A stretch of DNA of 64,000 nucleotides from Rhizobium viscosum (GCF_014873945.1 NZ_JADBEC010000002.1:930001-994000), one strand, 5' to 3'. Counted from the stretch's first letter, positions 25,661 through 33,878 are shown. Numbers and translations are program-made. Notes: generated by a model from the letters alone, not told the origin.

Positions 25661-26453
25661 GGGACCTCCGCGCGGCGTCACTGTCCAAAATCTGTGAAAC
25701 GGGTGCAATTCTTATGCCCTCGGCAACCAGGGCCTCGCGCATGTGGCGCACGATATCGAGCGCACCCAAAGTATCGGAATGAAAGCAGATGGAATCGAAG
25801 GCGATCGGAATATCAGCACCATTGACGGTGCGCACGACGCCTTCGGTGCAGGCCCTGATCACCTTGCGAGCGATCGCCTTGGGATCGGGACGACCCGCAT
25901 CCCTGGTAAAGACGATCCAGCCCGTATCGCCGTAGTCACGATCGGCATAGAACTCGCGCACGATGGGCTGGCCGGCCTCCTGCGCGGCGAGGCAAGTCGC
26001 CGAACCGTCCATGCAGAAGACGAACGTGTTCGGCGCCGCCGTGCGCATATATTGTATGAATATCTGCGACAGATCCGTGTTCGCCGCCAGCTCCATATAG
26101 AGGGCGCCGTGCGGCTTCACGTGTTGGACGGGCACGCCATGGCGCCTGGCGAATTCCCGCAGCGCACCGACCTGATAGATCAGATCGTTGATGATCTCGC
26201 GGCTGGTGCCGTTGATCTTGCGCCGTCCAAAACCCTGCAGATCGTTGTAGCCGGGATGAGCGCCGACGCCGACGCCGTGAGCGGCCGCCATCCGCACAGT
26301 CTCATCCATCAGATTGGGATCGCCGGCATGAAAGCCGGTCGCGATATTGGCCGAACTGATAAGCGAGATGAGCTCCTCGTCATGCGCGTCACCAATCCGC
26401 CACCGGCCGAAGGCCTCCCCCATGTCGCAGTTGATGTCGACAGCTTCCTTCAT
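25647..26453 (-). CDS. pxpA: LamB/YcsF family protein, 5-oxoprolinase subunit A
   Basis: A 268-aa member of the LamB/YcsF family. Markers are VDINCDMGEAFGRW, SSANIATGFHAGDP, GAHPGYNDLQGFGRR and VKPHGALYME. With PxpB and PxpC it catalyses ATP-dependent hydrolysis of 5-oxoproline to glutamate in other bacteria. It is the first gene of the operon. TGAGGACATGC precedes the ATG at 26453. Association with biotin carboxylase and carrier suggests either a carboxylation-assisted variant or a different lactam substrate. Confidence 0.9.
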   Translation of the reverse strand: MKEAVDINCDMGEAFGRWRIGDAHDEELISLISSANIATGFHAGDPNLMDETVRMAAAHGVGVGAHPGYNDLQGFGRRKINGTSREIINDLIYQVGALREFARRHGVPVQHVKPHGALYMELAANTDLSQIFIQYMRTAAPNTFVFCMDGSATCLAAQEAGQPIVREFYADRDYGDTGWIVFTRDAGRPDPKAIARKVIRACTEGVVRTVNGADIPIAFDSICFHSDTLGALDIVRHMREALVAEGIRIAPVSQILDSDAARRSHEQA

Positions 26454-26518
26454 GCATGTCCTCAGATATATGCGTCCGGTCAGGAGCAGTGCACAAACGC
26501 TAGAGAGAACGGCATCCC

Positions 26519-26556
26519 TTGAAAAATACAATTTTCAAAGCATCATTATCTGATAA
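26519..26556. promoter_or_regulatory. Candidate operators between pxpA and the LysR gene
   Basis: Two symmetric elements lie close together in the AT-rich 256-bp divergent gap: TTGAAAA-N6-TTTTCAA at 26519-26538 and TTATCTGATAA at 26546-26556. They are suitably placed, 66 bp upstream of pxpA and about 160 bp upstream of the LysR gene, to be binding sites for the LysR-type protein or for another regulator. The first element contains TTGTATTTTTCAA in reverse, loosely similar to the repeat upstream of the GntR gene. Confidence 0.4.
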
Positions 26557-26709
26557 ATTGATATCGCCGCTCAAAATGGCGTCAGAAACTATGCATAATT
26601 ATCAATATGATAGAGATGTTGCGCAAATTTTTGTCGAAACCTGCTCATTTAAAGCCTGCTGAATCTGATTCACCACAGTAGTTTTCAGATAAATAGATGG
26701 GGAGACATC

Positions 26710-27618
26710 ATGGGCCTGAGCCTAAGGCAGCTTCGCTACTTCGTCGCAACGGCCGAATATGGGCAGATCTCGCATGCGGCCGTCAGCCTGTCGATCTCAC
26801 AGTCGGCTGTCACTGCAGCGATCAAGGATCTCGAATTGACGGTCGGCGTGTCGCTGTTCAATCGCGCGCCGCAAGGGATGGAACTGACGACGGCCGGGCG
26901 GCAATTTTTATCTCACGCCTATGAAATTCTGGCCAAGGTCGACGAAGCAACCCATCTCGATCTCGTCAGCAGCGATATCGAGGGAGAGCTTGTCGTCGCC
27001 GCGACCTACACCGTCATCGGCTATTTCCTGCCGCTTCACATCGAACGTATCCGCCGTCTCTATCCGAAACTGAAAATCCAGCTCTACGAGGTCAATCGCG
27101 AATCGATTGAGGAAGGCCTTCTCAGCAATCGCTACGACATTTCGGTGCTGCTGACCTCGAACATCCTCAATCCGATGCTGACGACCGAAACGCTTCTGAG
27201 TTCGGTCAGGCGTCTCTGGCTCCCGGCGGGTCACGACCTGCAGCGCCGCGACGGCATCGGCTTGCGTGAAATCGCCGAGGAACCCTACATCATGCTGACG
27301 GTCGATGAGGCAGCCCACTCGTCCTTGCGATACTGGAGCCGAAGTTCCTATCAGCCAAAGGTACTCTTGAGGACAAGTTCGGTCGAGGCTGTCAGGTCAA
27401 TGGTCGCAAACGGGCTTGGCGTCGCCATCCTCTCGGATATGGTGCATCGCCCCTGGTCGCTTGAGGGGCGCCGGATCGAGACTGTGAATATCCAGGATCC
27501 GGTTCCGCCGATGGATGTTGGTCTGGCCTGGCGGGCCAATGTCGAATTCAGCCCGCCAATGCTTGCCTTCCGCCGGTATTTCCAACAGGCCTACAGCCTG
27601 CCGGGTACGAACGCATAA
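26710..27618 (+). CDS. LysR-type transcriptional regulator
   Basis: A 302-aa LysR regulator. The N-terminal winged helix (LSLRQLRYFVATAEYGQISHAAVSLSISQSAVT in outline) and the following linker helix are typical, with a periplasmic-binding-like effector domain from about residue 90. It is transcribed divergently from the pxpA operon, the classic arrangement for a regulator of that operon. GGGGAGACATC precedes the ATG. The effector could be the lactam substrate of the pxp enzymes. Confidence 0.92.
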   Translation: MGLSLRQLRYFVATAEYGQISHAAVSLSISQSAVTAAIKDLELTVGVSLFNRAPQGMELTTAGRQFLSHAYEILAKVDEATHLDLVSSDIEGELVVAATYTVIGYFLPLHIERIRRLYPKLKIQLYEVNRESIEEGLLSNRYDISVLLTSNILNPMLTTETLLSSVRRLWLPAGHDLQRRDGIGLREIAEEPYIMLTVDEAAHSSLRYWSRSSYQPKVLLRTSSVEAVRSMVANGLGVAILSDMVHRPWSLEGRRIETVNIQDPVPPMDVGLAWRANVEFSPPMLAFRRYFQQAYSLPGTNA

Positions 27619-27805
27619 ATGCCCTCGGCGGCCGTCTTCACGCTGCGGCAACGCGGCGAGAACTTGCCGAGATCTGCGCTCAGGCGCTGGAAGCTGCCGC
27701 CCACATGGCTCCGGGGCTGGGTCTGAGTGGAGTGCGCCGCGAACCGAAACTGCTTCGTGCTGTCGGTAGCCCAATGATCCGGCAGGGCTTTGATGGCGGA
27801 CCTCC

Positions 27806-28489
27806 TCACCAGATGAACGGAATCAGGCGCCAGCGCACGCGACGCGCATAATCGTCATAGCCATCGAGGCCCGTGCGCAGCGTTTTTTCTTCAACACCGA
27901 TCCGGATGCCTAATAGCAGGGCGAGGATGGGGACGACCGCGAGGCCCCACCATGATCCGAGCACCAGCGATGTCCCGGCGATATAGAAGAGTGCGCCCAA
28001 ATACATCGGGTGGCGGACGATGGCATAAGGACCTGTCGTGATGACCGCCTGCCCGCGGTCCTTTTGTATTTTCACGACCGGCGCCGCGAAGCTGTTCGTC
28101 CGCATGACCCAGTAGATGAACAAAAGTGCTCCCAAGAGGAGGCCACATCCTACCCATTGCACGGAAGATGGCATTGCCGACCAGTGCCAACGCGCGGCGT
28201 CTGCCGCCATGAAGCCCATTCCTCCAAATATGAGGAGCAGGACGGGGATGAGGATCAGCTTGTCCGCAAGCGGCTGGCCCTTTTGCACAGGCGGCTTCAG
28301 GCGCTCTCTGAGCAGCCCGGGATCAAGGCGTACCATGATCGTCCCAAAAACGATTGAGAGCGCAACCATTTCACCGACATAGAGCCACCCGCCCGCGTAA
28401 TCCATCGTGCCAGCGGCGCCGAAGATGACCGCACCCATGAAGCCGTACCAGACGATCGTCTGGATGATAAGATTTAGAACAAGACCCAT
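27806..28489 (-). CDS. Isoprenylcysteine carboxyl methyltransferase-like membrane protein
   Basis: A 227-aa integral membrane protein of the ICMT/PEMT-like methyltransferase superfamily. The C-terminal half has the SAM-binding signature GPYAIVRHPMYLGAL and the EEKTLRTGLDGYDDYARRVRWRLIP tail typical of this family; about five hydrophobic segments are visible. Bacterial members methylate lipids or small molecules; no substrate can be assigned. It lies 64 bp downstream of the MarR/GbsR gene in the same direction and is likely under its control. The preceding 187 bp to the LysR gene hold nothing I recognise. Confidence 0.85.
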   Translation of the reverse strand: MGLVLNLIIQTIVWYGFMGAVIFGAAGTMDYAGGWLYVGEMVALSIVFGTIMVRLDPGLLRERLKPPVQKGQPLADKLILIPVLLLIFGGMGFMAADAARWHWSAMPSSVQWVGCGLLLGALLFIYWVMRTNSFAAPVVKIQKDRGQAVITTGPYAIVRHPMYLGALFYIAGTSLVLGSWWGLAVVPILALLLGIRIGVEEKTLRTGLDGYDDYARRVRWRLIPFIW

Positions 28490-28553
28490 TTTTCTGCCTT
28501 CCCGTCGAAGCTTCAGAATCTTCCGCGCGGTCAGCGCCGCGAGAATTCAGCCT

Positions 28554-29015
28554 TCACCGCGGGCGCCGGCTGCGCTTCCAACGGCTCATGGTATCTTCCA
28601 TGGCGCCGCGCATCACCCGATAGAATTCCGCCATCTCCTCGAGACGTGCGTTTACTTCCTTGGACGAGACGATTCCTGCCCCGGCATTCAACTGGTCGGC
28701 CAATGCGTCGAGCAGCCGGTTCTGTTGTCGGATCATGGCTTCGTAGTCGTCCGCCACCACGTAGAGAGCGCGCTTTGTTCCAGGCTCGCTGTGGCGACGC
28801 GCGAGTGTGTAGGTCTCCAACAAACGCGCCGCCACGCTTGCGCTGCTCTTGCTGATCCCGAGATCTTCAGTGATCTGGTCGAGACTAACGGGACGGGGGC
28901 AGAGAAGCAGATGACCATAAAGCCGGGCGGCGATGGGCGGTACGCCCCAAGGCACGAGCAGCCGAGCTACATCCTCCACGAAGCGGTGCTCGCCCTTGTT
29001 TGAAATATTCGACAT
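28554..29015 (-). CDS. MarR/GbsR-type transcriptional regulator
   Basis: A 153-aa winged-helix regulator. The recognition region reads LDQITEDLGISKSSASVAARLLE followed by a wing with RRHSEPGTKRALY; the C-terminal half is a long dimerisation helix. GbsR-type proteins share this layout. The ATG at 29015 lies inside a palindrome (29005-29026), so the protein probably represses its own gene and the methyltransferase gene behind it. No strong ribosome binding site is seen. Confidence 0.85.
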   Translation of the reverse strand: MSNISNKGEHRFVEDVARLLVPWGVPPIAARLYGHLLLCPRPVSLDQITEDLGISKSSASVAARLLETYTLARRHSEPGTKRALYVVADDYEAMIRQQNRLLDALADQLNAGAGIVSSKEVNARLEEMAEFYRVMRGAMEDTMSRWKRSRRPR

Positions 29016-29026
29016 ATACCGAATAT
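29005..29026. promoter_or_regulatory. Palindrome over the start codon of the MarR/GbsR gene
   Basis: Arms ATATTCG (29005-29011) and CGAATAT (29020-29026) are exact inverted complements with an 8-bp spacer that contains the start codon (29013-29015). The half-site spacing of about 15 bp between centres is suitable for a dimeric winged-helix repressor. It is a candidate autoregulatory operator. Confidence 0.55.
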
Positions 29027-29276
29027 ATAGAATAAAGAGCTCACGACAAGCGTCAAACTCAGGAGCCTGCCGCGAACAGCCACTGCGCCAGTGACGCATT
29101 GAGGCTTCCGGTGACGGGGTCTTTGAGTGACTGACCGTGATCCAAAATCACCCGCGACGGTTCCAACGGGCAGCAACAAAGCCTTTGAAGGTTGACTCTC
29201 CGGCATCGGCCATTAGCTTTCCACACGCACAGAGTGCTTTCGACTACCTTACTGAAACAAACAAATGGTGAGTTAA

Positions 29277-29516
29277 GTGAAGGGAATCAAAGAACTTTCG
29301 CCTGGCGAAATCGATCACGTCTCCGGCGGCGCTTCCGTTACCGGGTCTGTCAGAAGCTATATTGACGGCGCGGCCGCATTGGCCGGCGGCGGGGCTATGG
29401 GTTATGCCGCCGCAATCGGTGCCGGGGTCGGTCTATCGGCCTTCGGTGTCGGCGCTCTTGCCGTCGGAGCCGTGGGCCTCGGAGCTTACGGCATCTACAG
29501 GCTCGCAACGGCCTGA
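29277..29516 (+). CDS. Microcin-like precursor peptide with double-glycine leader
   Basis: A 79-aa peptide with an 18-residue leader MKGIKELSPGEIDHVSGG that matches the class II bacteriocin/microcin pattern (L-x(2)-E-I-x(2)-V-S-G-G). The predicted 61-aa core after Gly-Gly is strongly hydrophobic, rich in Gly and Ala with many GxxxG-type spacings (GAGVGLSAFGVGALAVGAVG) and has no cysteine. This is the composition of membrane-active class II microcins such as microcin V. The start is a GTG preceded by GGTGAG at 5 bp. An exporter with a C39 leader peptidase is encoded 4 kb downstream on the same strand. The peptide activity is inferred, not shown. Confidence 0.8.
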   Translation: MKGIKELSPGEIDHVSGGASVTGSVRSYIDGAAALAGGGAMGYAAAIGAGVGLSAFGVGALAVGAVGLGAYGIYRLATA

Positions 29517-29627
29517 GACAATCCCTTTTTAGATCACTCAGGCTCTTCGCCGTCAGGCGGGGAGCTGTTCAAGATCGGTCCGCGCCGCAAGTGGCCGATT
29601 GGCTCCATCCTCAGAAAGCGTGACCGC

Positions 29628-31460
29628 TTGCTTTCAGCCAGCCGCTTCTACGCCGATCCCTGGGCACGCTGGGGATACGAGCCGAGCTTTGATGGAACAC
29701 TGCTGGCCTGGTGGGGCACGAAGGGCGGACACCCGGCGGTTTTCGTCGGCGAGATCACAGCAAAGCCGCTCAAAGCTTTCGTCAGCTTTTCCGGACCCCT
29801 GTTGCATTTTTCCTGGCGCGGCTACGCTAACCGGCTGCTGCTGACGGAAGGCGACCGGCTGTTCGAGGTGGATCCCAGACGTCCGAACGAACGCATCGAC
29901 GTCACGCCGCAGGGTTTCCAGACCTGGCAGATCATTGCGGAGCCGTCCGCCCCCGACGCAAGACAGGCCGTCATCTCGCACGATCGCAGCCCCGCCTTCA
30001 CCGATCTTTATACGACGCTCGCCGACGGCACGGCACGGCAACTGCTCGAGGAGAATTCCGGGCGTACGGAGAGCTGGCTGCTCGATGCCGATCTGCTGCC
30101 CTGCCTGCGTGTCGAGCGCGGCGAGGACGGCGCCAGGCGCTATGTCGCAAGGCTTGGCGACGGCAGCTGGAAAGAGATTGCGGCGCTTAAGCCCGAGGAA
30201 ACGCTGATTATCTGGAATGTCGACCCGCATGGCCTGCGCTACGAGGCGCTGTCGAACCGCGGCCGCGACAAGATCGCCCTTGTCGGCATCGATCCTTCAA
30301 CCGGGCAGGAAACCGCAATCGCCGGCAGCGATGCCGTCGATATCCTCGATGCGATCCGTTTCAACCCCGCAGGGCCGACCGACCTTGTCGTCATCCGCAA
30401 CGGCTTTCCACGGCTCGTGCCTATCTCTAAACGCGGTGAGGCCTTCGCCGAACTCGTGTCGGGTGCTGGTCGCCATGCGGATTTCGAGATTACCGGCGCA
30501 TCGAAGGGTGGCAGGATCATCGCCGCCTCCGTCTCCTTCGACGCGCAGCAACCGCGCGCCATGCTTTTCGATCTCGCTGCGAAAACCGATCTGAGGCTCG
30601 GGCCTGAGCAGCAAGCGCTACCCGCGACGGCAACCATGCCCGTGGAGATTGCCGCGCGCGATGGCGAGCAGTTGAGCGCCATTCTCACATTGCCCGAAAA
30701 GGCCACAACACCTATGCCCGCCGTCATCGCCGCCCATGGCGGCCCGGCGCGGCATGAGAACTGGGGCTTCGACCGCGACAGAGCCTTCCTGGCAAGTAGG
30801 GGCTATGCCGTGCTGTCGGTCAACTATCGTGGCTCGACCGGTTTTGGAAAGCGCTTCCAGGCACTCGGCTTCCGGCAGTTCGGCCGCACCATGCCGGACG
30901 ACCTCGCCGATGCCGCACGCTGGCTCATCGACAAGGACATTGCCATACCCGGGCGCATCGCCATCCAGGGCGAGAGTTTCGGCGGCATGATCGCAGCGCT
31001 CTCCATGAGCCGCGACTCCGGCCTGTTTGCTGCCGCCATCATCGACTATCCCGTCGTTGACCTGCCGTTCCAGATGGAACACAACCCTGCCGGCTGGGCG
31101 CTTTTCACCGAGCAGGTGGAGCAATATTTCGGCACACCCGTCAACAAGGCGGATGCCCGCGCGCTCACTGAATCCTCGCCGATCAACCAGGTCGAGCACG
31201 CCCAGGGCGCCTTCCTGCTGACGGCAGGCGAAGCCGATTCGATCGTCGGTGCGGAGCAGACCAGGCGGTACGAAATGGCGCTGCGCAAAGCCGGTCGCGC
31301 GGTGACCGCTCTCTACTTCGCCGGCGAAGCACACGGCTACACGAAATGGCAGACGAAACTGGCCAGAGCCCGGGCGATAGAGCTCTTTCTTGCCGGTTGC
31401 ATTGGCGGAAAGGCAAAAAAAATCGATTGGCGGACGGCCCTGGCAAGGCATTGGAAATAA
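29628..31460 (+). CDS. Prolyl-oligopeptidase-like S9 family serine peptidase
   Basis: An S9-family peptidase of about 610 aa. The N-terminal two thirds are beta-propeller-like repeats; the C-terminal alpha/beta hydrolase domain has the nucleophile Ser450 in GESFGGM, an Asp in GEADSIV and the His in GEAHGY. Cytoplasmic enzymes of this family cut short peptides after Pro or remove acylated N termini. The start is uncertain. The annotated TTG has no clear ribosome binding site, yet the same frame stays open back to the stop of the microcin gene, and the upstream residues PRRKWPIGSILRKRDRLLSA look like genuine family sequence; a CTG at 29565 after GGCGGGGAG is possible. It may process or degrade the microcin or its leader. 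Confidence 0.85.
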   Translation: MLSASRFYADPWARWGYEPSFDGTLLAWWGTKGGHPAVFVGEITAKPLKAFVSFSGPLLHFSWRGYANRLLLTEGDRLFEVDPRRPNERIDVTPQGFQTWQIIAEPSAPDARQAVISHDRSPAFTDLYTTLADGTARQLLEENSGRTESWLLDADLLPCLRVERGEDGARRYVARLGDGSWKEIAALKPEETLIIWNVDPHGLRYEALSNRGRDKIALVGIDPSTGQETAIAGSDAVDILDAIRFNPAGPTDLVVIRNGFPRLVPISKRGEAFAELVSGAGRHADFEITGASKGGRIIAASVSFDAQQPRAMLFDLAAKTDLRLGPEQQALPATATMPVEIAARDGEQLSAILTLPEKATTPMPAVIAAHGGPARHENWGFDRDRAFLASRGYAVLSVNYRGSTGFGKRFQALGFRQFGRTMPDDLADAARWLIDKDIAIPGRIAIQGESFGGMIAALSMSRDSGLFAAAIIDYPVVDLPFQMEHNPAGWALFTEQVEQYFGTPVNKADARALTESSPINQVEHAQGAFLLTAGEADSIVGAEQTRRYEMALRKAGRAVTALYFAGEAHGYTKWQTKLARARAIELFLAGCIGGKAKKIDWRTALARHWK

Positions 31461-31603
31461 GAAAAATTTGCGCCTCCGGGTGATTTATACACGCAGCGCG
31501 CGTCAATCTCATTCATCACGAAGGGTTGATGCTCGCGCTGATTGCTCTAAACTTGCCCTCGTTCGCTAGAAACGGCGGATTTCTGTTCACCTCGGAGGCA
31601 CCT

Positions 31604-32224
31604 ATGGCTGACGTTCAGAGCGTTAACGCAAATTCGAACGACTACTACATCCTTCCCCTCGAAGACTTTGAGATAGATGCGGTCAATGGCGCCGGCTCTT
31701 GGGTCGGCCACGTCGATCGCGGCATGATCGGCGGCACGGCTGCGGCCGGCGCTACCTTTTCGACGACAGGCAGTCTCAGCAAGGCAGGGATAGCCAGCGG
31801 ATTTGGATTTGCGGCGGGTGCTGGGAACAGCATCTACAATGGCGGATTATCCGGTAGCGGCAATTCGAGCGGCCGCGTGATCTGCACTCATTTCTATCGA
31901 CGTGGAAAACTCGATCGCGATCTTTGGCGTGCGGATCTTGAGTTCACCTTTGAGAACCTGTCGGAAACCACCATTCGCGGCTATCACTACTGGGCAATCC
32001 CTTACGTACGCTTGATGCGCCGCAGCCGGCTCGCAGAACAGATCATGTATCCGCTGGCAAGGGCCCGCGCCGAGGAAATAGCCTTCCAGGCGGGCCGTCG
32101 CGCCAAAGGATCGATTTCCGGTAAGATCGTCCGCCTGATCGGCGAACCGATCTGCTACTTGATTGGCTCAATGGTGAAGCAAAAGGATTTTGCGCCACTC
32201 TGGACCGAAATCAGTAAGGGTTGA
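31604..32224 (+). CDS. Large secreted-protein candidate: GG-type leader fused to conserved C-terminal domain
   Basis: A 206-aa protein. Residues 14-30 (YYILPLEDFEIDAVNGA) resemble a double-glycine leader with Gly-Ala at the cut site, matching the neighbouring peptide (LSPGEIDHVSGG). After it comes a Gly/Ala/Ser-rich hydrophobic stretch (residues about 31-90) and then a distinct domain beginning GRVICTHFYRRGKLDRDLW and containing GYHYWAIPYVRLMRRS. That C-terminal block resembles uncharacterised domains I have seen in phage and alphaproteobacterial proteins; I cannot give it a function. GGAGG lies 6 bp before the ATG. Such a long cargo would be unusual for a C39 exporter. Confidence 0.78.
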   Translation: MADVQSVNANSNDYYILPLEDFEIDAVNGAGSWVGHVDRGMIGGTAAAGATFSTTGSLSKAGIASGFGFAAGAGNSIYNGGLSGSGNSSGRVICTHFYRRGKLDRDLWRADLEFTFENLSETTIRGYHYWAIPYVRLMRRSRLAEQIMYPLARARAEEIAFQAGRRAKGSISGKIVRLIGEPICYLIGSMVKQKDFAPLWTEISKG

Positions 32225-32233
32225 GGTGTCGCC

Positions 32234-32422
32234 ATGACCGCATTCCAACGCATTATCATCAGCGAAATCGGTCTTTCCGCCGTCATTGCGGCGGCCGCGG
32301 TGATCGGATTGCCGAAGCTCAGCGATCCGGCAGCACCGGTAAACTATCCGCTGGCCGTCATCGTGTTTCTGGCATGCTCCGCTGCCTTCGTCGGATACGA
32401 ACTTTTCGCCCGGCGGAGCTGA
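32234..32422 (+). CDS. Small two-helix membrane protein, possible immunity factor
   Basis: A 62-aa protein with two hydrophobic segments (IGLSAVIAAAAVIGLP and YPLAVIVFLACSAAFVGY) joined by a short polar loop and ending in a positively charged tail (FARRS). It starts 9 bp after the 206-aa protein, with GAGGTG at good spacing, so the two are co-translated. Size, membrane topology and place directly behind a bacteriocin-like gene are typical of microcin immunity proteins, but no family match is recognised. Confidence 0.7.
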   Translation: MTAFQRIIISEIGLSAVIAAAAVIGLPKLSDPAAPVNYPLAVIVFLACSAAFVGYELFARRS

Positions 32423-32445
32423 GCTTTCGAATTTGACGCGATTGG

Positions 32446-32461
32446 GGCCGGGTCGCCGGCC
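32446..32461 (+). terminator. GC-rich hairpin, weak terminator candidate
   Basis: Arms GGCCGG and CCGGCC pair around a 4-base loop (GTCG), extendable by two pairs including a wobble. It lies 24 bp after the 62-aa membrane protein gene. The following bases (TCATTCTCATTG) are only partly T-rich, so termination or attenuation before the exporter genes is possible but not certain. Confidence 0.25.
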
Positions 32462-32577
32462 TCATTCTCATTGCTCAGGGGCCACCCCCTCCGTCAAAAA
32501 CTTCATTTTTCCTCTCAAGGTTGACGAATATTCCTCTTTGCCTAGCTCCCTTAAGGACGACAGAGGAGGAAATTCAA

Positions 32578-32655
32578 ATGAATGTCCACACAGGCATCCT
32601 ACCCGCCCTGCCCCGCCGTTGCTTCGATCATAGAGGTCTTGTCTCGCTGAGATGA
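32578..32655 (+). CDS. 25-codon leader ORF coupled to the HlyD gene
   Basis: A very short frame beginning MNVHTGILPALPRRC, preceded by one of the strongest ribosome binding sites in the window (AGAGGAGGAAATTCAA). Its TGA stop overlaps the HlyD start codon as ATGA, so ribosomes terminating here would reinitiate on HlyD. It has no double-glycine motif and one cysteine. It is either a translational-coupling leader or a small peptide in its own right. Confidence 0.55.
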   Translation: MNVHTGILPALPRRCFDHRGLVSLR

Positions 32656-33878
32656 ACCTGTTTCGCCGAGAAGCTCTGGAAAGACAATCCCAGCGGCTGG
32701 CTGGAACGGTCTCCATGGCCGTACCGATCGGCTGGCACCTGACCGGCTATCTGATGGCCGTCGTGCTTGCAGCCGTCGTGATCTTCCTCTCGACGGCGAG
32801 CTATTCGCGCATCGTGCAAGCCACCGGTGTCATCCTGCCGGACAAAGGCATTGCCGTGGTAATCCCGCCCCGCGCCGGCGTCATCATGCAGATGATGGTG
32901 GCCGATGGCGACCATGTAAACGAGGGACAGGAACTGATCGCCGTGCGCTCCGAGGACTATCTCGTCAGCGGCGAATCCGCCTCAAAAAAAGTCGCCGAGA
33001 TGCTGCAGCGGCAGAATGCCAGCATCGACGAGCAGCTGCAGGAAGTAAAGAATGACGAAGCGTCCCAGACGGCGCAGTTTTCCGCTCAGATCTCCGGCTT
33101 CGAAACGCAAATTGCCAAGCTCGAAAGCCAGATCGGCCTGCAGCAGGATCTCATCAAGTCGATCGAGGCCGATGTCGAGCGCATTCGCGGCCTCGTCAGC
33201 AAGGGCATCGTGGCGCAGCGCGACGTGCTGCTGCGCGAGGACTCGCTGACCGAGCGCCGTCAGCAAATGTCGGTGATCGAAAGTACGCTGTCCGAGCGCC
33301 GCTCCGATCTCTCCGATGCGCAGCGCATGCTCGACCAGGTGAAGGCCCGCGCCAACGAGAAGAAGGCATCGCTGGAGACCGAGCGCGAAGACGTCAATCG
33401 CGGCATGGCGACCAACGAGCAGTCGCGCGCCTATATTATCCGCGCCGCCATGCCCGGCACTATATCCGGGCTCACCGCCAGGATCGGCGAGGCCGTCAAT
33501 CCGCAGCAGGCGCTGATGAGCATCGTGCCCGAACGGGCCGTGCTGCATGCCCAGCTCGACGTGCCCAATGCGGCGATCGGTTTCGTCGAGGTCGGCCAGG
33601 ATGTGCGGCTCGCCATTGACGCTTTCCCCTACCAGAGCTTCGGCACTATTGGCGGCCATGTCAGCAGCCTGTCGAAAAGCCCGGTATCGCGTAGCGGCGC
33701 CGGCAGTGCCAACCTCAATTATCTCGTCAAGATCGAGCTCGAACGGCAAGATATCCTCGCCTACGGCAAGCCGCAGGCACTGTTTCCCGGCATGACGCTG
33801 TCGGCCCGCATCGCGACAGCCCGCCAGTCGCTGCTGGAGTGGCTGTTCCAGCCGCTCTACGCCTTGCAGCGCCGGTAA
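32652..33878 (+). CDS. HlyD/CvaA-type membrane fusion protein of peptide exporter
   Basis: A 408-aa periplasmic adaptor. One N-terminal membrane anchor (GYLMAVVLAAVVIFLSTASY) is followed by a lipoyl-like half (GVIMQMMVADGDHVNEG), a long coiled-coil hairpin (about residues 95-250), the second lipoyl half (AAMPGTISGLTARIGEAV) and a beta-barrel domain. It connects the inner-membrane C39 exporter with an outer-membrane TolC-like channel, which is not encoded nearby. The start overlaps a 25-codon leader ORF (ATGA), and the exporter gene follows after 14 bp. Confidence 0.9.
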   Translation: MNLFRREALERQSQRLAGTVSMAVPIGWHLTGYLMAVVLAAVVIFLSTASYSRIVQATGVILPDKGIAVVIPPRAGVIMQMMVADGDHVNEGQELIAVRSEDYLVSGESASKKVAEMLQRQNASIDEQLQEVKNDEASQTAQFSAQISGFETQIAKLESQIGLQQDLIKSIEADVERIRGLVSKGIVAQRDVLLREDSLTERRQQMSVIESTLSERRSDLSDAQRMLDQVKARANEKKASLETEREDVNRGMATNEQSRAYIIRAAMPGTISGLTARIGEAVNPQQALMSIVPERAVLHAQLDVPNAAIGFVEVGQDVRLAIDAFPYQSFGTIGGHVSSLSKSPVSRSGAGSANLNYLVKIELERQDILAYGKPQALFPGMTLSARIATARQSLLEWLFQPLYALQRR

